Shown piece after piece: positions 18,269 to 26,329 of a DNA stretch of 64,000 nt; the stretch's first letter is position 1; each line of letters begins with the position of its first letter. This DNA comes from Allofournierella massiliensis (GTDB lineage Bacteria > Bacillota > Clostridia > Oscillospirales > Ruminococcaceae), in the NCBI RefSeq assembly GCF_004345265.1, contig NZ_SLUM01000001.1:173120-237119 (forward strand). The letters are read 5' to 3'. The notes under the pieces were generated by a model. It was not told the origin of the DNA. It worked only from the letters and a program-made list of their open reading frames with translations, and searched no databases. A program made the translations under genes and the position numbers.

Positions 18269-18284
18269 AGCAAGAATCGGGCCA
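18269..18284 (-). promoter_or_regulatory. Sigma-54 promoter for the malY-abgT-cyuA operon
   Basis: On the minus strand TGGCCC (18284-18279), five bases, then TTGCT (18273-18269): the -24/-12 pattern with one change from TGGCAC-N5-TTGCW. It lies 61 bases before the MalY-type gene, next to the gene for a sigma-54 activator. Confidence 0.78.
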
Positions 18285-18336
18285 AGGAAGGCGATTTCCA
18301 GCAGAAAAACAAAAAAACCGGCGCAATGGCTAAACA

Positions 18337-18474
18337 GAACCTGTTCGATTTGTGGAAAATCGTCAAAAAATCCACGAGGAATCGCCGGCTTCTGCCCCAA
18401 AAAAATCAACCGATCTGGCCTGTTTTTTCAGAAGATTCTCCAAAACAGGTGGAAAAATGGATGAAATAGGTTGA
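18337..18474. promoter_or_regulatory. Candidate upstream activator sites
   Basis: GAACCTGTTC (18337-18346) and AGGTTGA (18468-18474, reverse of TCAACCT) resemble the tandem TCAACCTGT found upstream of the second sigma-54 promoter (20564-20581). They sit about 55 and 185 bases upstream of the -24 element at 18284, in the range used by enhancer-binding proteins. The 271-base spacer has no gene. Confidence 0.45.
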
Positions 18475-18479
18475 ATTGT

Positions 18480-20549
18480 TCACCAGTTTGCGGCCTGATG
18501 GAAACCAGTTTGGCTCATGGCCGCCAGCAGCTCCAGCCCCTGCGGGGTGATGCAGGTGCCCGCCCGGCCCTTCTGGATGCTCACAAGCCCCAGCTGCTCC
18601 AGCTGGGCGGCCATGGTGCGGATGTTCTGCTGGCTGAGGGCAAGGCCCGCCGTAGCGGCCCGGGCCTCCAGCGCCTGCCGCCCCAGCGACCGGCTGGCGG
18701 CCAGCTGCTCCAGCAAAAACAGGTAGCTTTCCAGCCGGTCGCCGGCCAGGCGGCGCAGCTGGGCGGCCTGGGCGGGCTCGGCCGCGGGGGTCTGGGGTTC
18801 GGCGGCCAGCAGGGTCACCGGCAGATCCTCCGGTTCAATGAGGGGCTTTTCCAGATAGGCCAGATATTCCACGCAGTTGCGCAGCTCCCGCACGTTGCCC
18901 TCCCATCGATGGCGCAGCAGCCGCTGGGCCGCCGCGGGCGAAAGCTCGAACCGGGCGCCGATGCCCTCCTGAATGCGCCGCAGAAGCAGCAGCACGTCGC
19001 CGCCCCGCTGGCGCAGCGGGGGCAGCTGCAGCGGCAGCACGCTCAGCCGGTAGAACAGATCCCGCCGGAAGCGCCCGCTGTGCACCTCGGCGCTCAGATC
19101 CACGTTGGAGGCCGCGATGATGCGCACGTCCACATGGATCACGTCCACGCCGCCCAGCCGCACGATCTCCTTTTCCTGCAGCACCCGCAGCAGCTTCACC
19201 TGCAGCATGGGGCTCATGGCCTCGATCTCGTCCAGAAACAGAGTGCCGCTGCGGGCGGCCTCGAAGAAGCCGATGTGGCCGCCCTTTTTTGCCCCGGTGA
19301 AGGCGCCCTCCTCGTAGCCGAACAGCTGGCTTTCCAGCAGCGCGTCCGGAATGGCGGCGCAGTTGATGGCCACAAAGGGCTCCTTGGCCCGGGGGCTGGC
19401 CGCGTGGATGGCATGGGCGAACAGCTCCTTGCCGGTGCCGCTTTCGCCGCTGATCAGGATGGAGGCATTGCTGGCGGCCATCCGGCGGGCCAGCTGGCGG
19501 GCGGCCACCATGCAGGGGCTGTCACCGATGATGCTGTCGAAGGTGTATTTGGTCACATGGCCCTTGCCCAGCAGCTGGCGGCGAATCTTCTGCTGGCGGC
19601 GCTCCTCGTCCCGGAAGCGCTGGAGCACGCAGAAGGTGGTGGGGCTGCCGCGGCCTCGGTAGAAGGAGTGGATGCTCACCGACACCGGGTTTCCGTGGAT
19701 CTCCACCAGCCGGCTGTGGATGGCCTTCTGGGCCGAAAGGCTTTCGGCAAAGGGCAGAAAGGGCAGCGCCTGCTGCACCCGCCGCTCCAGCAGCTGCTGG
19801 GCGGGCAGGCCCAGAATGTCCTCGGCCTTGGGGCTGCAGGCGAAGATCATGCCCTCGCCGTCCACGCCGATGAGCCCGGCGTCCAGCGCCTGCTCGAACA
19901 GCTCGAACAGGCTTTCCATCTGCACCGAACGCTGGAGCATCTGCTCAATGCCGTAGGACTGCTCGGCCAGTGAGGCCAGATATTCCTTGAAGGAGGGGCC
20001 GTCCAGCGTGTTTTCGCATTTCAGCTGATGGGCCAGCTCCAGAAAGGTGCTGCCGCTGAGCAGCCGGGGCCCCAGGTCGATCACCTCGGACGCCCAGTCC
20101 GGCACGAAGCGCCGCTCGCCGGTGGTGATGGCCAGCGGCACATGGGGCGGCTCCGGCGCACCGGGGTAGCAGGGGATGAACTGGATGTTGGTCACGCCCA
20201 GCTGGTTCAGGGTGGCAATGGTCTCGGTGGCCATGGACTGGTTCAGGTTCACCAGCAACGCCCGGGTGTTGCGGGGAATGGCCAGCAGCCGCTCCAGCCC
20301 CTCCCGGGTCACCCGCACCTCGCTGAGCACCACCGGTCCGCCGGTGGGCAGCAGCTGGCCGATGTCCCGGTCGGCAAAGGCGCAGGTGGATACCAGATAC
20401 ACGTCGGCCGGTTCGATCACCGGATCCGGCTGCAGCTGGGTGCTGTAACATCGGGTGTTCACCTGACCGCCGAAGAAGTCCCGCACCTGGCTGGCATACA
20501 GCTGGGCGGAGGCGGCGTCCCAGGTGATGATGGCGAGTTGTTTGACCAT
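18480..20549 (-). CDS. Sigma-54-dependent transcriptional activator
   Basis: 689 residues. Residues 1 to about 200 form a sensory region unlike a receiver domain; about 210-315 look PAS-like (EGMIFACSPKAEDILG); about 330-560 are an AAA+ domain with Walker A GESGTGKE, sigma-54 contact loop GAFTGA, Walker B TLFLDEIEA and arginine finger region FRRDLFYRL. The C-terminus lacks an obvious Fis helix-turn-helix; instead it has a winged-helix-like region (QQNIRTMAAQLEQLGLVS). It is flanked on both sides by -24/-12 promoters with a shared repeat motif, so it probably controls both the malY operon and the M20 gene. Signal unknown, possibly a sulfur amino acid. Confidence 0.9.
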   Translation of the reverse strand: MVKQLAIITWDAASAQLYASQVRDFFGGQVNTRCYSTQLQPDPVIEPADVYLVSTCAFADRDIGQLLPTGGPVVLSEVRVTREGLERLLAIPRNTRALLVNLNQSMATETIATLNQLGVTNIQFIPCYPGAPEPPHVPLAITTGERRFVPDWASEVIDLGPRLLSGSTFLELAHQLKCENTLDGPSFKEYLASLAEQSYGIEQMLQRSVQMESLFELFEQALDAGLIGVDGEGMIFACSPKAEDILGLPAQQLLERRVQQALPFLPFAESLSAQKAIHSRLVEIHGNPVSVSIHSFYRGRGSPTTFCVLQRFRDEERRQQKIRRQLLGKGHVTKYTFDSIIGDSPCMVAARQLARRMAASNASILISGESGTGKELFAHAIHAASPRAKEPFVAINCAAIPDALLESQLFGYEEGAFTGAKKGGHIGFFEAARSGTLFLDEIEAMSPMLQVKLLRVLQEKEIVRLGGVDVIHVDVRIIAASNVDLSAEVHSGRFRRDLFYRLSVLPLQLPPLRQRGGDVLLLLRRIQEGIGARFELSPAAAQRLLRHRWEGNVRELRNCVEYLAYLEKPLIEPEDLPVTLLAAEPQTPAAEPAQAAQLRRLAGDRLESYLFLLEQLAASRSLGRQALEARAATAGLALSQQNIRTMAAQLEQLGLVSIQKGRAGTCITPQGLELLAAMSQTGFHQAANW

Positions 20550-20563
20550 AAAAGCACCTCATT

Positions 20564-20682
20564 TCAACCTGTTCAACCTGTTTTTCTGAGCTCATTATGG
20601 CATGGGGTGGGGGCCGGTGTCAAGAAAACCGGCCCCGCCGCCGGTCGCGGCCCGGCAGAGCGGCGCTGGCACGGAATTTGCT
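20564..20682 (+). promoter_or_regulatory. Sigma-54 promoter with tandem activator site for the M20 gene
   Basis: TGGCAC (20667-20672), five bases, TTGCT (20678-20682): an exact match to the -24/-12 consensus. About 86 bases upstream of the -24 element a 9-bp unit TCAACCTGT is repeated head to tail (20564-20581), a good enhancer site for the divergent activator encoded to its left. Confidence 0.85.
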
Positions 20683-20727
20683 GCAAAAAAAGCAGAACCA
20701 ATTCACCGGAAAGGGGCGTATGATCGA

Positions 20728-21909
20728 ATGTTTGAGATGAACCGTTTTTATGAGCAGGCAACCGCCATGGCCGACACCCTGCGGGCCGACCGCCGGGCGC
20801 TGCACGGCATGCCGGAGCTGGGGATGGAGCTGCCCCGCACCACCGCCTATGTGGAGCAGCGGCTGGGGCAGATGGGGCTGGAGCCCACCCGGCTGGGCGG
20901 CGGGCTCACCGTCTGCATCGGCCCCCAGAAGGGGCCGGTGTTCCTGCTGCGGGGCGATATGGACGCGCTGAAGATGCAGGAGGCCAGCGGTCTGGACTTT
21001 GCCGCAACGGGCGAGTGCGCCCACACCTGCGGCCACGACCTGCACACCGCCATGCTGCTGGGCGCGGCGGCTCTTTTAAAGGAACGGGAGGCCGACCTGC
21101 CCGGCCGGGTGAAGCTGATGTTCCAGCCCTCGGAGGAGAACCTGAAGGGCGCGGCGGCCATGGTGGAAGCGGGCGTGCTGAAAAATCCGCCGGTGGATGC
21201 GGCCATGGCGCTGCATGTGTTCCCCGGCCCCATGCATGTGGGCACCCTTGCCTGGCGGCAGGGCCCGGCGCTGGCCTCGTCGGACAGCTTTTCCATTCTG
21301 GTGCGGGGCAAGGCGGGCCACGGGGCCATTCCCCAGAACGCGGTGGATCCGCTGACCATCGCGGCGCACATCCTGCTGGCGTTGCAGGAGGTGAACGCCC
21401 GGGAGGTGGATCCGCAGGATCCGCTGGTGCTCACGGTGTGCACCATCCACGGGGGCGAGCTGCACAATTCCATTCCGGAAACGGTGGAGATGAAGGGCAG
21501 CATCCGGGCCTTCTCCAACCACAACCGGGCCCACGCCCGCAAGCGGCTGGTGGAGATCTGCGAAGGCACCGCGGCGCTGTTCCGGGGCAGCTGTGAGGTG
21601 GAGTTCCTGGCCGGGGTGGCCTCGCTGCACAACCAGCCCGAGCTGGCGGCCGAGCTGGCGGGCTATGCGGGCCGGATCGCCAAAAAGATGGAGGAGCTGC
21701 CCCGCCAGATGGGCAGCGAGGACTTTGCCGAGGTGAGCCAGCAGGTGCCGTCGGTGTTCATGGGCATCGGCGCAGGCGGCCCGGAGGAGATTTACAACCG
21801 GGCAGGCAGTCACCACCCGGCGGTGGTCTTTAACGAGGAGGTGCTGCCGCTGGGCGCGGCGGTGCTGGCGGGCTGCGCCGCCAACTGGCTGGCCGCCCAC
21901 GCAGAATAA
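20728..21909 (+). CDS. M20-family amidohydrolase
   Basis: 393 residues from ATG 20728 (AAGGGG site upstream; ATG 20720 runs into a stop). Metal-binding features of M20D amidohydrolases are present: RRALHGMPELGMELP, RGDMDALKMQE, CAHTCGHDLHTAMLL, MFQPSEEN and the late GSEDFAE, with a dimerisation domain around GKAGHGAIPQNAVDP. The family removes acyl or other N-linked groups from amino acids (aminoacylases, indole-acetyl amino acid hydrolases, AbgB-like). Under a sigma-54 promoter and facing the sulfur operon, it may release cysteine or another amino acid from an N-conjugate taken up by the AbgT-type transporter. Confidence 0.88.
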   Translation: MFEMNRFYEQATAMADTLRADRRALHGMPELGMELPRTTAYVEQRLGQMGLEPTRLGGGLTVCIGPQKGPVFLLRGDMDALKMQEASGLDFAATGECAHTCGHDLHTAMLLGAAALLKEREADLPGRVKLMFQPSEENLKGAAAMVEAGVLKNPPVDAAMALHVFPGPMHVGTLAWRQGPALASSDSFSILVRGKAGHGAIPQNAVDPLTIAAHILLALQEVNAREVDPQDPLVLTVCTIHGGELHNSIPETVEMKGSIRAFSNHNRAHARKRLVEICEGTAALFRGSCEVEFLAGVASLHNQPELAAELAGYAGRIAKKMEELPRQMGSEDFAEVSQQVPSVFMGIGAGGPEEIYNRAGSHHPAVVFNEEVLPLGAAVLAGCAANWLAAHAE

Positions 21910-21947
21910 CCGGCGCTCAATCCAACAGACAAGGGCCCCCGGCCCTC

Positions 21948-21976
21948 TTGCGAAAACCGGGACGGTGGAGTATAAT
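21948..21976 (+). promoter_or_regulatory. Sigma-A promoter of the fetAB operon
   Basis: TTGCGA (21948-21953) and a perfect TATAAT (21971-21976) with a 17-base spacer, 63 bases before the ABC ATPase start. Confidence 0.75.
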
Positions 21977-21984
21977 CGGCAACA

Positions 21985-22008
21985 GCGCCGGGTGAAAACA
22001 CCCGGCGC
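21985..22008 (+). promoter_or_regulatory. 5'-leader hairpin of fetAB
   Basis: A perfect 10-bp stem (21985-21994 with 21999-22008) with an AAAA loop lies between the promoter and the Shine-Dalgarno site. There is no T run after it, so stabilisation or a regulatory leader is likelier than termination. Confidence 0.5.
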
Positions 22009-22039
22009 AAGCTTTGTGCAAAAAGGAGGCAGGGCTTCC

Positions 22040-22666
22040 ATGTGTCTGCTGCATGTGAGCGCCGGAACTGAATATCAGGATCTGGTGCGCTACCCGGAGA
22101 TCAACATCCGGGAAAATTCCATGACCTTCATCACCGGCCCCAGCGGCTGCGGCAAAAGCACGCTGCTGCGGATGCTGAACGCCACCGTTCTGCCCACGGC
22201 CGGGCGCATTGAATACAAGGGCAGCCCTCTGGGCGGGCTGCCGGTGCTGGACTACCGCAAACAGGTGCTGCTGGCGCCCCAGCAGGTGTATCTGTGCGAG
22301 GGCAATGTGGCCGACCAGTTCGCCTTTTTCTACGGCGCCCGGGGCGAGGAGTGCGTGAGCCGGGCCGAGATGGTGAACGCGCTGGAAATCTGCCGCATGC
22401 CCCTTTCCCCCGAGGACAGCTGCGCCAATCTTTCCGGCGGCGAGCGCCAGCGGGTGTTTTTGTCCATTTATCTTTCCGCCCGGCCCAAGGTGCTGCTGCT
22501 GGACGAGCCCACCGCCGCGCTGGATGAGCTGACCGCCCGGGAATTTCTGGGCAACCTGAAGGCGGCCTGCCGCCAGCGGGGCACCACGGTGGTGTGCGTG
22601 TGCCACAGCCGTTCGCTGGTGGATGAATTTGCCGACGAGGAAATTCGATTGGAGGCGAGAGCATGA
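22040..22666 (+). CDS. fetA: ABC exporter ATPase, FetA/YbbL-like
   Basis: 208 residues from the ATG preceded by AAAAGGAGG. Complete ABC motifs: Walker A GPSGCGKST, signature NLSGGERQRV, Walker B VLLLDEPTAAL and switch His in VCVCHS. The small size and the overlapping downstream UPF0014 permease match the E. coli FetAB (YbbL-YbbM) pair, linked to iron export and oxidative-stress tolerance. The stop overlaps the permease ATG. Substrate in this organism is inferred from the family. Confidence 0.84.
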   Translation: MCLLHVSAGTEYQDLVRYPEINIRENSMTFITGPSGCGKSTLLRMLNATVLPTAGRIEYKGSPLGGLPVLDYRKQVLLAPQQVYLCEGNVADQFAFFYGARGEECVSRAEMVNALEICRMPLSPEDSCANLSGGERQRVFLSIYLSARPKVLLLDEPTAALDELTAREFLGNLKAACRQRGTTVVCVCHSRSLVDEFADEEIRLEARA

Positions 22667-23439
22667 ACAGCGGCGGCATCGTACAGCTGCAACTCTGGCA
22701 GTTTTCTCTGATTTATCTGTTGCTGATCATCGTGATCGCCATCATGAAAAAGAGCGGGGTGGAAAAGACCCGCCTGCTGGTGGTGGCCAGCGTGAAGATG
22801 ACGGTGCAGCTGGTGATTGCGGGTCTGGTGCTGTCCTACATCTTCCAGAACCCGAACCCGGTGTTCGTGGTGGTGTATCTGGCGGTGATGATCGGCTTTG
22901 CGGTGCACCGGGTGCTCAGCGGCAACCCGGGGCTGAACCGGCGGTTCCAGATCATCATCGCGGCCTCCATCGCTTTGAGCGGCGTGTTCGTGCTGGCCTA
23001 TTTCGTCTGCGCGGTGGTGGGCGAAAACATCTTCAACCCCCAGTACACCATTCCGCTGGCGGGCATGCTCATCGGCAACACCATGACCGGCATCTCGCTG
23101 GGCATCAAGACCTTCCGGGAGAGCCTGCAGGGCCAGAAGGCCCGGGTGGAGGCGCTGCTGGGCTTCGGCGCGTCGCCCCACGCGATTTTGCAGCCGCTGG
23201 CAAAGCAGGCGCTGGAAACCGCCCTGCTGCCCACCCTCAATTCCATGGTGGGCATGGGCATCGTGTCGCTGCCCGGCATGATGACCGGCCAGATTCTTTC
23301 CGGCACCATGCCCACCACGGCCATTCTGTACCAGATTGCGGTGATGATCGCCATCTGCACCGTGGTCACCGTGGCCAGCTTTGGCTCGCTGTTTCTGGGC
23401 ATGCACACCCTGTATGACCAGAAACATCAAATATTGTGA
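22663..23439 (+). CDS. fetB: ABC exporter permease, FetB/YbbM (UPF0014) family
   Basis: 258 residues with about seven hydrophobic helices. Family marks include MIGFAVHRVLSGNPGLNRRF, the cytoplasmic loop LLGFGASPHAILQP and the late STMVGMGIVSLPGMMTGQ-like segment (NSMVGMGIVSLPGMMTGQIL). It forms the membrane part of the exporter with the ATPase encoded just before it (4-base ATGA overlap). A terminator follows. Confidence 0.87.
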   Translation: MNSGGIVQLQLWQFSLIYLLLIIVIAIMKKSGVEKTRLLVVASVKMTVQLVIAGLVLSYIFQNPNPVFVVVYLAVMIGFAVHRVLSGNPGLNRRFQIIIAASIALSGVFVLAYFVCAVVGENIFNPQYTIPLAGMLIGNTMTGISLGIKTFRESLQGQKARVEALLGFGASPHAILQPLAKQALETALLPTLNSMVGMGIVSLPGMMTGQILSGTMPTTAILYQIAVMIAICTVVTVASFGSLFLGMHTLYDQKHQIL

Positions 23440-23457
23440 CAATTTTATACAAACAGT

Positions 23458-23497
23458 AAAAAGCCTGAGCGGCGTTCCAAACCGCTCAGGCTTTTTT
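23458..23497. terminator. Bidirectional terminator between fetB and the zinc-ribbon gene
   Basis: Stem 23458-23472 with 23482-23496, 9-base loop, with A run before and T run after, so it can end transcription from both convergent operons. Confidence 0.92.
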
Positions 23498-23516
23498 GTT
23501 TGCTGTTGCAGCGGGG

Positions 23517-24329
23517 TTATTCCACCCAGATGCTGCCGGAAATATCGGTGGCGCCCTCGTTCACCAGCTGCAGGTCCACCGTTCCGGCGGTGCAGTTTTC
23601 CAGCGGGATGGCCACCGGCCGGGTTTCGGCCCGGGAAAGGTCGATGCTCTCCACCAGCTGGCCGTCCTGGCTGATGTTCAGCAGCAGGGGGCCGCCGGTG
23701 CAGTCCGCGTCGGCCATCAGGGTGCGGGCGTCCGGGTCATCCAGCGTGAAGGTGGAGTCCAGATGGTAGCCGTTGCTGGATTTGTTCAGGTTGAAATTCC
23801 ATACGCCCTCGTTGTGGTTTTCAGCGCTCATCAGTGCCCAGCCACTGTTTACGGTGAAGGATGCGCCACGGATGGGCAGAGAGGTGGAGTTCGTCGTCTG
23901 GGAGCCGCCGCCGGCGTTCATGGCAAAGGCAAAGAGGGCCACGAACATGAACACCACACTCAGGATGGACACCGCCCCGGTGGCGATGGCTCCCTTCAAC
24001 AGGCCGTTCATTTTGCGGCGGGGCAGCGGCTGGCCGTACTGTTCGTTGGCCGCGCCGCAGTGCTCGCAGTATTGGGCGGTGTGGGGAATGGGCTGCTGGC
24101 AGCTCTGGCAGGGCAGCAGGGTCTGCTTGCGGCCAAAGGCCAGATAAAGGATCAGCGCAATGATGGGGCTGGCAAAAATGCAGATCAGCACCCACAGCAC
24201 CGGATCCTGACCGTGGAGCCGGGAATCCTTGTACAGCCAGATGGCCATCAGCACCACAAAGGCAAGGCTGGATGCCATGCAGAGGAAAATCATCAGAAAA
24301 AATACAATGGGAAGAGCGGTTGCGGTCAT
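23517..24329 (-). CDS. Membrane protein with zinc ribbon, ECF-sigma operon
   Basis: 270 residues. Two N-terminal hydrophobic segments, then a zinc ribbon CQSCQQ...YCEHCG (two CxxC pairs, about residues 74-93), a third membrane segment near 113-135, and an extracellular beta-rich domain of about 130 residues with no motif I recognise. GGGGAGGA-type Shine-Dalgarno; the ATG directly abuts the stop of the preceding gene. It is third in an operon with an ECF sigma factor and a probable anti-sigma factor, so it may belong to that stress response or be its target. Function unknown. Confidence 0.8.
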   Translation of the reverse strand: MTATALPIVFFLMIFLCMASSLAFVVLMAIWLYKDSRLHGQDPVLWVLICIFASPIIALILYLAFGRKQTLLPCQSCQQPIPHTAQYCEHCGAANEQYGQPLPRRKMNGLLKGAIATGAVSILSVVFMFVALFAFAMNAGGGSQTTNSTSLPIRGASFTVNSGWALMSAENHNEGVWNFNLNKSSNGYHLDSTFTLDDPDARTLMADADCTGGPLLLNISQDGQLVESIDLSRAETRPVAIPLENCTAGTVDLQLVNEGATDISGSIWVE

Positions 24330-24704
24330 TTAAAACCCCTCCTTTTTGCGGGTTCGTTTGGGCAGATAGATGGTGGTGGCGGCGCGCAGATCCGCCATGC
24401 GCAGGCTGATGAAGGTGAGCGCCACACCGCCCACCGCCAGCCAGGCAAGGGCGAAGGAGGCCAGATGCGCCCACAGCGGCATGATGGGCAGCGCGAAGAT
24501 CACCGCGGGCACCCCGCACACGATGAAGTTGGCCACCATGGGCAGCCACCACAGCGATACCGCCCGGGCATCGGGCTCGGCGTCCAGCTGCTCCTGCCGC
24601 TGCCACAGTTTGGCTTTCAGGGCGGCATCCAGCTCCGGCGCGGGGCCGGGGGTGGGGACGTGCATCTGGGCCTGCAGGGCCTTGTCCAGATCAAAATGTT
24701 CCAT
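24330..24704 (-). CDS. Small membrane protein, probable anti-sigma factor
   Basis: 124 residues. The N-terminal half is hydrophilic and cytoplasmic (includes ELDAALKAKLWQRQEQLDA), followed by two close hydrophobic helices (about 50-75 and 80-102) and a basic tail. Its ATG lies inside the 3' end of the ECF sigma gene, the usual arrangement for a membrane-anchored anti-sigma factor. It lacks the zinc anti-sigma HxxxCxxC motif, so the role is inferred from position and topology only. Confidence 0.65.
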   Translation of the reverse strand: MEHFDLDKALQAQMHVPTPGPAPELDAALKAKLWQRQEQLDAEPDARAVSLWWLPMVANFIVCGVPAVIFALPIMPLWAHLASFALAWLAVGGVALTFISLRMADLRAATTIYLPKRTRKKEGF

Positions 24705-25218
24705 AGCCTTGGGCCTCCATTTCCTTTTTCAGCAGTTGCCGGGCCTTGTGCAGCCGGCTTTTGATGGTGCCCACCGGGGCCTTTTCCATGCGGGCGATCT
24801 CCTCCAGATTCCAGTCGAAGCCGTAGGCCAGCGTGATGGGAATCCGAAGTTTCGGGGGCAGCCGGTCCACCGCCGCCAGCAGGGCCGCGCTTTGGGCACG
24901 CTCCTGTGCGGTTCGGGCCGGGTCGTCCGGGGCGGGCGGCTCGGGGGCGTTGTCTGCGTCCAGCTCCACCGGCCTTGCAATGGCCAACCGCCGCCCGGCC
25001 TTGCGCTGTTCGTTTTTGAAAATGCCGCCCGCCAGGCTGAACAGCAGCGCCCGGGGGTTGTTCTGTTCGTCCAGTGTGAGGGTCAGCTCCAGGCATTTCA
25101 AAAAGGTCTGCTGATACAGATCTTCCGCCTGCTGGGCCCCGCCGGTGAGCCGGCGGCAGTAGCGGTAGATTTCCGGCCCGAAGCGGTCCACCAGGCGGGC
25201 TACCTCCTCCGCGTGCAT
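24691..25218 (-). CDS. ECF-type RNA polymerase sigma factor
   Basis: 175 residues from ATG 25218 (GAGAGGAG site); longer frames upstream have no site. Region 2 is GPEIYRYCRRLTGGAQQAEDLYQQTFLK, shown here only by its ends GPEIYRYC and AEDLYQQTF; region 4 has ITLAYGFDWNLEEIARM and APVGTIKSRLHKARQLL. The two conserved parts are joined by a Pro/Glu/Ala-rich linker. It directs RNA polymerase to stress or envelope promoters and is probably held by the membrane protein encoded next. The signal is not evident. Confidence 0.88.
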   Translation of the reverse strand: MHAEEVARLVDRFGPEIYRYCRRLTGGAQQAEDLYQQTFLKCLELTLTLDEQNNPRALLFSLAGGIFKNEQRKAGRRLAIARPVELDADNAPEPPAPDDPARTAQERAQSAALLAAVDRLPPKLRIPITLAYGFDWNLEEIARMEKAPVGTIKSRLHKARQLLKKEMEAQGYGTF

Positions 25219-25335
25219 CGCGTCCTCTCCTCTCTTTGAAAAAATGCCATGGCGCCGGGGGCTTTGTTCCTCCCCCTGCATTCGGTGATCGTCGCAAGGC
25301 GGGCGGCGGTTCACGGTTTTTTGAAAATTTCCCGC

Positions 25336-25371
25336 AAAAAAGCGCGTTCCTCTTTTGCAAGGGGAACGCGC
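25336..25371 (-). terminator. Terminator of the alpha/beta hydrolase gene
   Basis: Stem GCGCGTTCC (25342-25350) with GGAACGCGC (25363-25371); on the minus strand it is followed by six Ts (25341-25336). Confidence 0.88.
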
Positions 25372-25388
25372 CGGGGGTATTTTACAGG

Positions 25389-26048
25389 TCAGCCCCGCAG
25401 GAAGTTTGCCATGGCGGGGTAGAGCTTGTCGCTGTGCACCACATAGCTGCTGTGGGTCTCGCCGGGCAGAATCAGCAGCTTCGCCCCCGGAATGGACCGG
25501 GCGATGCGCCGGGTCTGGCCCTCGTCGATCAGGTCCTTTTCGCCCGCCAGCACCAGCGTGGGGGCGGTGATGCCGGTGAGCTGCCAGCCCGCCAGATGGG
25601 GCTGGGTGAGCATCAGCTCCAGTTTGGGGTCCGGGGAAATGCGATTCTGCACCCGCATCAGGGTGCGCCAGGGCTGTTTGATGCCTGTGGGGGTCATGTT
25701 GGCCCCGGCCACCACCAGCCTGCCGGGCAGGTCGGGCCAGCGCAGCGCCACCAGCAGCGCCACCACGCCGCCGTCCGAAAAGCCCACCAGCGCGGGCTTT
25801 TCCAGCCCCTGCTGCCGGATGAAGGCGGCCACGTCCCCGGCCATCTCCCGGTAGGTGAGGGTGGGCACCGGGTCGCTTTTGCCGTGGGCGCGGCTGTCCA
25901 GTGCGTAGACGGTGTAGGACCGGGCCAGATCCTTGATGGCCACATCAAAGATGGTGTGATCCTCGCCGTTGCCGTGCAGCAGAATCACCGGGCGGCCGCT
26001 GCCCTCCTTATGATAAAAAAGCTTTAAGCCGTTCACGATGGCATACAT
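25389..26048 (-). CDS. Alpha/beta hydrolase
   Basis: 219 residues from ATG 26048 (AAAGGAG site). The fold's hallmarks are present: oxyanion region ILLHGNGED, nucleophile elbow GFSDGG with Ser, acid in AGEKDLIDEG and His in PGETHSSYVV. Small cytoplasmic members of this kind act as esterases, lactonases or lyases; nothing here fixes the substrate. It is a single-gene unit with its own terminator, followed upstream by a dispersed repeat. Confidence 0.87.
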   Translation of the reverse strand: MYAIVNGLKLFYHKEGSGRPVILLHGNGEDHTIFDVAIKDLARSYTVYALDSRAHGKSDPVPTLTYREMAGDVAAFIRQQGLEKPALVGFSDGGVVALLVALRWPDLPGRLVVAGANMTPTGIKQPWRTLMRVQNRISPDPKLELMLTQPHLAGWQLTGITAPTLVLAGEKDLIDEGQTRRIARSIPGAKLLILPGETHSSYVVHSDKLYPAMANFLRG

Positions 26049-26093
26049 GGGGCATCGCTCCTTTGCATTAAAATTCCGTAGTCGTTGCCCTTG

Positions 26094-26264
26094 GGCAGCA
26101 CCGCACAATTCCAGGTGGTGGAGCGCGCCGGAAAATTTTTTGCGGAATGAACCAAAAAGCGCAGCCAATCCTTGGTGGATTGGCGAGCATTTTTGGAAAA
26201 TCCCACGGAAAATTTTGGCGCGATACGCCGCCTGAGCCGTGAGGCGTGAATTGTGCGGGGTTGC
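26094..26264. repeat. Dispersed inverted-repeat element (copy A, longest)
   Basis: About 170 bases bounded by imperfect 18-bp inverted ends (GGCAGCACCGCACAATTC at the left; the right end reads GGCAACCCCGCACAATTC on the other strand). No coding capacity. Its inner parts (CGCCGGAAAATTTT, CACGGAAAATTTTGG, GAGGCGTGAATTGTGCGG) recur in copy B at 33440, and its right end recurs as copy D at 41678. A further short palindrome (CCAATCCTTGGTGGATTGG) lies in the middle. Looks like a MITE- or REP-type element. Confidence 0.7.
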
Positions 26265-26329
26265 CTTTATTATACCACCGGCGGGGGTGGGAAAAAGCAA
26301 TAAATTGTGAATGAACCCGGCGATAAGCT

